Assembly: GCA_964355425.1 (NCBI GenBank)
Contig: CAYHDN010000039.1
Coordinates: forward strand, 1-8,742
DNA from: CAYHDN01 sp964355425
GTDB lineage: Bacteria > Patescibacteriota > UBA1384 > XYA2-FULL-43-10 > CAINNR01
Direction of reading: 5' to 3'
Length of the DNA stretch: 8,742 nt
In this document: in pieces, positions 5,120-8,742 of the stretch
Layout: each line of letters starts with the position of its first letter
Numbering within the stretch: the stretch's first letter is position 1
Made by a program: the position numbers and the translations under genes
Notes under the pieces: generated by a model
What the model was told of the DNA's origin: nothing
Databases searched by the model: none
Seen by the model: the letters and a program-made list of their open reading frames with translations, nothing else

Positions 5120-6454
5120 ATGAAAAAATTTTTATCAAAAATTTTTCCCCAATCAACGAAAAACCGCTACCATAAAGCCCAAGCTAATTGGTCTAATTTT
5201 GCTTCCGGCCATCCATCGAAAAAAATTAAATTGATCGGCGTCACCGGCACTAAAGGCAAAACAACAATCTGTAATTTAATAGCCGCTGTCCTTGACGCAT
5301 CGGGCGAAAAATCGGCGATGGAGACGACGATCAACACCAAAATTGCCGACACAGTAACGATGCACAGCGAAAAATCACGCTGGATCACCACTCCGCCAAC
5401 CGCCGTTATCAACAACTTTCTCAAGCGAGCAATTGCGGCCGAATGCAAATATGCCGTTCTTGAGGTCACCTCACAGGCAATTGATCAATACCGTGTTTGG
5501 GGGCTAGACTTCGACATTTTAATTTTTTCAAATCTGTCGCACGACCATATCGATTACCACGGATCAAAAGAAAAATATCTTGAAGCGAAATTGAAAGTTT
5601 TCAAAGATAATCCGAAAGCTGTGGCAATCATTAACATTGACGATCCGGAGTCGCAAAACTTTATTGATGCCAAAAATGCCCAGAAAATTCTTTACTCGGT
5701 TAAAAAACCCTTTGAAAACGGTATCGTTGCCAGAAAAATCCTCGAAAGTCCGACCGGTTCAATTTTCACCGCAGTAGTTGGCAGCAATCAAATCACCATT
5801 GATCTGCAAATTCCGGGAATGTTCAATATTTCAAACGCTTTGGCGGCTATCGCCAGCGGAATCGCTTGCGGTGTTGAAGTCGACAAAATTAAATCCGGCC
5901 TCGAGAGCGTCGCTGGCATTCCCGGGCGGATGAAGCGGATCATCGTCAGTCCGAAGCAGGATTTTGAGGTCATTGTAGATTATGCTCACAACGCCGATTC
6001 ATTAAAAAATGTTTACGAAACAATAAAACAGTCAATGGCTAAACGTGGCGGAAAAATTATCGCCGTTCTCGGCGCTACCGGCCGGCGCGATAAAACCAAG
6101 CGACCAATCATGGGAGCACTGGCGGGAAAATTCGCCGACTTGGTTTTTGTCACCAATGAAGACCCATATGATGAAGATCCAATGAGCATAATCGACGCGG
6201 TTGCCGCCGGAGTCCTTAAAGGCAAAAAAGGCAAATGGAGATTAAATAATAATTACTGGAAAATTCTCGATCGCCATGAGGCGATTAGGCGGGCAATCGA
6301 GACAGCAGAGCGCGGCGATATTATCATCGTCACCGGCAAAGGCGCCGAAGAGGTTATGGCTGTTGGTGAAAATAAATTTGAGCCATTTTCAGACCGCCGA
6401 GTGGTAAAATATGAATTGGCCAAGAGATTCAAAACTCCAATCACCGAAGAATAG
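5120..6454 (+). CDS. murE: Mur ligase, MurE-like UDP-MurNAc-tripeptide synthetase, short N-terminal domain
   Basis: MurE adds the third amino acid of the peptidoglycan stem to UDP-MurNAc-L-Ala-D-Glu, using ATP, in the cytoplasm. Seen: ATP loop GTKGKTT (43-49), TTPPTAVI (90-97), LEVTSQ (114-119), FSNLSHDHIDYHG (136-148), YLEAKLKVF (153-161) with K157 the likely carbamylated lysine, NISNALAA (236-243), GIPGRM (266-271), VDYAHNADSL (286-295), GATGRRDKTKRPIMG (318-332), VTGKGAEEVMA (404-414). The central and C-terminal domains are complete. Only ~36 residues precede the ATP domain, so the usual UDP-binding N-terminal domain is almost missing, as in many CPR Mur ligases. The amino-acid selecting motif, DNPR in meso-DAP enzymes, reads EDPYDEDP (347-354) without the Arg, so the amino acid added is uncertain. 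Folylpolyglutamate synthase is less likely given HDHIDYHG and GATGRRDKTKR. Confidence 0.92.
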   Translation: MKKFLSKIFPQSTKNRYHKAQANWSNFASGHPSKKIKLIGVTGTKGKTTICNLIAAVLDASGEKSAMETTINTKIADTVTMHSEKSRWITTPPTAVINNFLKRAIAAECKYAVLEVTSQAIDQYRVWGLDFDILIFSNLSHDHIDYHGSKEKYLEAKLKVFKDNPKAVAIINIDDPESQNFIDAKNAQKILYSVKKPFENGIVARKILESPTGSIFTAVVGSNQITIDLQIPGMFNISNALAAIASGIACGVEVDKIKSGLESVAGIPGRMKRIIVSPKQDFEVIVDYAHNADSLKNVYETIKQSMAKRGGKIIAVLGATGRRDKTKRPIMGALAGKFADLVFVTNEDPYDEDPMSIIDAVAAGVLKGKKGKWRLNNNYWKILDRHEAIRRAIETAERGDIIIVTGKGAEEVMAVGENKFEPFSDRRVVKYELAKRFKTPITEE

Positions 6455-6517
6455 TGTAGATATTAAAGTTCACTTTTTGAATTTTGATACCTGCACCATT
6501 TCAAGGAGGTCTGAGAG

Positions 6518-6673
6518 ATGAGCGATCTTTCGATTATTCTGGCCGCGATTGTCGCAGTTCTTCTTTCCGTCTTCTATGCCTGGGCCTGCAACGCCTGCAA
6601 GGACAACGCCTCGATCAGACCGTTGCTTGGGATAGACGAGGGATACAGCGAATCACCGCCGCGCATTGCCTAG
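6518..6673 (+). CDS. GC-rich 51-residue membrane mini-protein with CxxC
   Basis: I do not recognise this protein. Start: a full AAGGAGGT ribosome site at 6503-6510 lies 7 bases before ATG 6518. The product begins MSDLSIILAAIVAVLLSVFY, a single hydrophobic helix at about residues 4-23, then AWACNACKDN with CxxC (C24, C27) just after the helix, then a short polar tail ending SESPPRIA. It could be a membrane-anchored peptide with a redox or metal-binding pair, or a lipoprotein-like peptide, but no lipobox is clear. Codons favour G or C at the third position, like the genes at 1496 and 1996 and unlike murE and xer on either side. It has its own terminator. Its strong ribosome site contrasts with the weak ones of the neighbouring housekeeping genes. 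Confidence 0.75.
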   Translation: MSDLSIILAAIVAVLLSVFYAWACNACKDNASIRPLLGIDEGYSESPPRIA

Positions 6674-6688
6674 CCCGGCGGATTTTTT
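6656..6688 (+). terminator. Rho-independent terminator overlapping the mini-gene stop codon
   Basis: The stem CCGCCG (6656-6661) with CGGCGG (6676-6681) closes a 14-base loop that contains the TAG stop at 6671-6673. It is followed by A and six T (6683-6688). The stem is short but wholly G-C. Confidence 0.75.
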
Positions 6689-6720
6689 ATTATGTCGTAT
6701 AATGATAAAATAAGTCCAAT

Positions 6721-6803
6721 GTCCGTAAAGTCACAAAGTCGAAAGTCGGGAGGAATCGTTTTAGATCCTAACTCGATGTACTTTACAGACTTTATAGACT
6801 TTT
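6721..6803. repeat. AAAGTC-word region with imperfect inverted repeat upstream of xer
   Basis: The left part, about 6721-6747, reads AAAGTC, ACAAAGTC, GAAAGTC in tandem and includes the GTCGAAA word of the valS and tsaD arrays. The right part, about 6779-6803, carries the reverse words (CTTTACAGAC, TTTATAGAC). Aligning 6721-6740 with the reverse complement of the right side gives about 15 of 20 pairing positions. It lies 10-15 bases before the recombinase start, much like the dyad before murE. I see no clear promoter in it. Confidence 0.6.
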
Positions 6804-6814
6804 AACTTTTGACT

Positions 6815-7774
6815 ATGCCTGATTTATGGCAGTTAAAAAGGGAGTTTCTCGAATATTGTGAGCTAGAGAAAGGCCAGTCGTTATTAACAGTGGAAAATTA
6901 CGACCGATACCTTTCCAAATTCATGCAATGGTTGCAAGAATTTGAAACTCAAAGCTCAAAACTCAAAGCTCAAAACAATAATTCAAAATCTGGCATCGTT
7001 TCGGAGGACATCACTCAGGAAGCCGTCAAGGAGTATCGCCTCTACTTGAACCGCCTCTGCAACAAATCCGGTCAGCCGTTGTCAAAATCAACTCAAAACT
7101 ACCACATCATCACCTTGCGGGCATTTTTAGGATTTCTGGCGCTCCGTGGAATAAAATCCCTGCCGCCGCAAAAAGTCACCTTGGCAAAAATGCAGGAGAG
7201 GAAAGTCGAGTTTTTAGAGGCGCAGGATATTATAAAACTGATTAATATACCCAAAATCAACACTTTCAAAGGTCTGCGCGATCGGCTAATTTTGGAGCTA
7301 CTATTTTCAACCGGGTTGCGGGTTTCAGAACTTAAGGATCTAAATGTCGGCGACATTAATTTGGAGCGAGGCGAGATTCCGGTTCGCGGCAAGGGCGGCA
7401 AAGTCCGGGTGGTCTTTTTGTCTGATTCCACCCAGCAAATACTGGGGAGTTATATAAAATTGATCAGTGATAGCGAGGCTTTGATATTAAATAAAATTGA
7501 CGGTAGCAGACTAACGGTCAGATCGATAGAAAGAGTCGTAAACAAATGGGCCAAAGCGGCAGGAATTAGCAAACACGTTTCACCCCACACTTTACGCCAT
7601 ACTTTCGCCACCGACCTTCTAATTAATGGTGCCGATCTGCGTAGTGTCCAATCACTTCTCGGCCACGCTAATGTTTCGACGACGCAAATTTACACCCACG
7701 TCACCGATCAGCATTTGCGCGATATTCACCGTGCTTTCCACGGCAAAAGGACAGAACCAGAAGAATCCGTTTAG
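6815..7774 (+). CDS. xerC: Tyrosine recombinase of the XerC/XerD type
   Basis: Likely the chromosome-dimer resolvase; CPR genomes often carry a single Xer acting at a dif-like site. From ATG 6815 it has 319 residues (an in-frame TTG at 6809 would add two). Seen: N-terminal core-binding domain (FLEYCELEKGQSLLTVENYDRYL; KEYRLYLNRL; STQNYHIITLRAFLGFLALRGI), then the catalytic domain with R169 (GLRVSEL), K193 or K196 (RGKGGKVR), H258 and R261 (HTLRHTFATDLL), H284 (LLGHANVSTTQIYTHV) and the nucleophile Y293. All catalytic residues are present. Residues ~45-60 are a repeat-encoded insert, ETQSSKLKAQNNNSKS, within the N-terminal domain. No ribosome site is visible; the message may be poorly or differently initiated. 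An integrase of a mobile element is possible but nothing else mobile is nearby. XerC versus XerD cannot be separated here. Confidence 0.9.
   Translation: MPDLWQLKREFLEYCELEKGQSLLTVENYDRYLSKFMQWLQEFETQSSKLKAQNNNSKSGIVSEDITQEAVKEYRLYLNRLCNKSGQPLSKSTQNYHIITLRAFLGFLALRGIKSLPPQKVTLAKMQERKVEFLEAQDIIKLINIPKINTFKGLRDRLILELLFSTGLRVSELKDLNVGDINLERGEIPVRGKGGKVRVVFLSDSTQQILGSYIKLISDSEALILNKIDGSRLTVRSIERVVNKWAKAAGISKHVSPHTLRHTFATDLLINGADLRSVQSLLGHANVSTTQIYTHVTDQHLRDIHRAFHGKRTEPEESV
6945..6972. repeat. Two perfect copies of a 14-base word inside xer
   Basis: AAACTCAAAGCTCA is repeated exactly at 6945-6958 and 6959-6972, then continues as AAAC. The unit is two diverged 7-base halves (AAACTCA, AAGCTCA). It is open in all frames on the coding strand, while the other strand contains TGA. 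It encodes part of ETQSSKLKAQNNNSKS in the recombinase N-terminal domain. Confidence 0.9.
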
Positions 7775-7806
7775 TCTAATTAGACAAATTGGTCAAATTA
7801 GACTAA
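7771..7806. repeat. 11-bp inverted repeat of AATTAGAC words at the xer 3' end
   Basis: TTAGTCTAATT (7771-7781) pairs exactly with AATTAGACTAA (7796-7806) around a 14-base loop that itself carries AGACAAATTGGTC words. It overlaps the xer stop codon at 7772-7774. No T-tract follows, so a Rho-independent terminator is unlikely; it resembles the word-based dyads in the other spacers. Confidence 0.75.
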
Positions 7807-7819
7807 TATTGATTAGGCA

Positions 7820-8557
7820 ATGGACTCGTTATTAAACAACTTAAGATATCTAGATCGCAAGAGTTTTTTTTACTTGAATGACTTCGCCAGACATCATTAT
7901 TTTTGGCGTCAGTTTTTCTACTTTTTCGCTGAATATGGAATTATCCTGATTATCCTCTGTTTGATTTATCTGGTTTATAAACATCGAATTAACGCTTTTT
8001 TTGCCGCCACATTGTCAATGATAGTCAGCACGTTTGTCAGTTTCGCAATTTATCTTTTTTTGCAACGCCCGAGACCGTACGTCACTTACGCTGAAGTCAA
8101 TAAATTTGCCAGGGAAAGTTTACGCAGGAAATTGAAGGAACTGGGTTTTGGCATGCTTCAGGATTCTGTTTGGGTAACTCCGCATGATATCAGTCGGGAT
8201 ATGCGGGAATTTTTGGAATCTAAAAAATTAGGAGCCTACGCTTTTGTTTTGGAGGTCTCTGGTTTTCTTGCCGGGGACAGGGGATTATTGATTGAGCGAA
8301 TTTGGAAATTAAGAAGCTTAAATGAAAAATATAATGAGTTATTAACTGAAGTTAAAAAACTCAATGAGATGTATGTTGCATATAGCGGTCGCTACATAGA
8401 ACCTACAACCAGAGGCAAGAATTTTAAAGACGAAATACTAAAATTAAGGGGAAAATATTTGCAAGTTTTGTTGATTGATCCATGTTTACCAAAAGAATTG
8501 TTGCCTAACGATTGGGCGGGAGAGAAGGCAAGAAAAGCGATTCGAAATCTAAAATAA
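7820..8557 (+). CDS. Hybrid ORF: N-terminal half of a PAP2-type membrane phosphatase joined to PaaX-like (Cas2-like) domains
   Basis: One open frame of 245 residues. Residues ~1-95 resemble a PAP2 phosphatase (undecaprenyl-diphosphatase-like): amphipathic start, two membrane helices at about 38-53 and 59-81, then QRPRPYVTYAEVN, the first PAP2 motif, although the usual Lys of KxxxxxxRP is Tyr78. The PSGH and SRxxxxxH motifs that should follow are absent. From about residue 97 the text is PaaX-like: ARESLRRKLKELGFGMLQDSVWVTPHDI (98-124), the Cas2-like ferredoxin fold, then LLIERIWKLRSLNEKYNEL and LIDPCLPKELLPNDWAGEKAR (218-238) of the PaaX C-terminal domain. The PaaX N-terminal winged helix is missing. 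Phosphatase activity is very unlikely. The product, if made, would be a membrane-anchored PaaX/Cas2-like protein. It may equally be a recombination or assembly chimera. It is followed one base later by mreC. Confidence 0.75.
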   Translation: MDSLLNNLRYLDRKSFFYLNDFARHHYFWRQFFYFFAEYGIILIILCLIYLVYKHRINAFFAATLSMIVSTFVSFAIYLFLQRPRPYVTYAEVNKFARESLRRKLKELGFGMLQDSVWVTPHDISRDMREFLESKKLGAYAFVLEVSGFLAGDRGLLIERIWKLRSLNEKYNELLTEVKKLNEMYVAYSGRYIEPTTRGKNFKDEILKLRGKYLQVLLIDPCLPKELLPNDWAGEKARKAIRNLK

Positions 8558-8558
8558 A

Positions 8559-8742
8559 ATGTTGAAGATATTTTTGTCTCTATTTATACTTTCCTTAATC
8601 CTTCTTTTTTGCGATTCCCGCGGTTTTTTAAATCCGGTTAAATCCGTTGCCTCAGTAGCAATCATGCCTGTTCAGTACGGTCTTTATTCCGGCAAGCAAA
8701 GCCTTCAAGAATCTTTTTCTTTTTTAACTTTTTGGAAATCCG
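8559..8742 (+). CDS. mreC: Probable rod-shape protein MreC, N-terminal 61 residues, cut by the window edge
   Basis: MreC is a membrane-anchored scaffold that links MreB filaments to the cell-wall elongation enzymes. Seen: MLKIFLSLFILSLILLFC, a single N-terminal membrane helix, then DSRGFLNPVKSVASVAIMPVQYGLYSGKQSLQESFSFLTFW. This resembles the family's region after the helix, an SRG-LNP-V pattern with P-Q-G-Y, leading into the coiled coil. The start lies one base after the upstream stop codon, so it is probably translated from the same message. The C-terminal beta domains are outside the window. A different membrane-anchored wall protein is possible. Confidence 0.7.
   Translation, partial: MLKIFLSLFILSLILLFCDSRGFLNPVKSVASVAIMPVQYGLYSGKQSLQESFSFLTFWKS

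Noticed and set aside
6815..7774. Integrase marking a mobile element or genomic island
   Set aside because: The protein fits chromosomal Xer better; no att-like direct repeats, excisionase or phage genes are visible nearby.
8105..8480. Cas2 of a CRISPR system
   Set aside because: The Cas2-like fold is followed by the PaaX C-terminal domain (LIDPCLPKELLPNDWAGE), so it belongs to the PaaX family; there is no cas1 or array.
1..8742. tRNA or rRNA genes
   Set aside because: No cloverleaf with a T-loop GTTCRA pattern and CCA-side stem, and no rRNA-like conserved segments, were seen on either strand by eye.

Overview
The window looks like part of a draft metagenome-assembled genome from a Candidate Phyla Radiation (Patescibacteria-type) bacterium. 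Reasons: a compact low-GC core, a MurE-like ligase lacking most of the usual N-terminal domain, a GxxExxY-family protein, a PaaX/Cas2-like protein, a lone Xer recombinase, abundant short-word repeats, and a scaffold gap of exactly 100 N. The assignment comes from gene content and style, not from a phylogenetic marker search.

Layout. Positions 1-1409 (minus) hold the first ~470 codons of valS, interrupted by one in-frame TAA at 960-962. Positions 1410-2340 hold two visibly GC-rich small plus-strand genes of unknown function, each with a perfect hairpin terminator; a consensus-like sigma-70 promoter sits between them. Positions 2341-3480 (minus) encode TsaD, for the tRNA t6A modification. From 3584 everything runs on the plus strand: a GxxExxY protein broken by the N gap, a FemAB/FemX-type peptidoglycan bridge transferase, a MurE-like ligase, a third GC-rich mini-gene (51 residues, one membrane helix, CxxC), a Xer tyrosine recombinase, an ORF joining the N-terminal half of a PAP2 phosphatase to the C-terminal two thirds of a PaaX-like protein, and the start of a probable mreC at the right edge.

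Two themes tie the core genes together: translation fidelity and tRNA function (valS, tsaD) and cell-wall construction (femAB, murE, the PAP2 half, mreC).

The most striking feature is a set of short-word repeats inside reading frames. The heptamer TTTCGAC occurs as exactly four tandem copies at three places, one in valS and two in tsaD. Two of these encode the same peptide, SSRKSKVESRKFNE, in unrelated enzymes. Different words fill comparable inserts in xer and femAB, and word-rich imperfect dyads occupy three intergenic spacers. Perfect inverted repeats abut two of the coding arrays. I read this as one or more families of small repeats that tolerate insertion into genes because the heptamer has no stop codon in any of its six frames. 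The PAP2/PaaX hybrid is the second notable object and may be a real fusion, a recombination product or an assembly chimera. I did not find a complete new multi-gene defence or biosynthetic system here.
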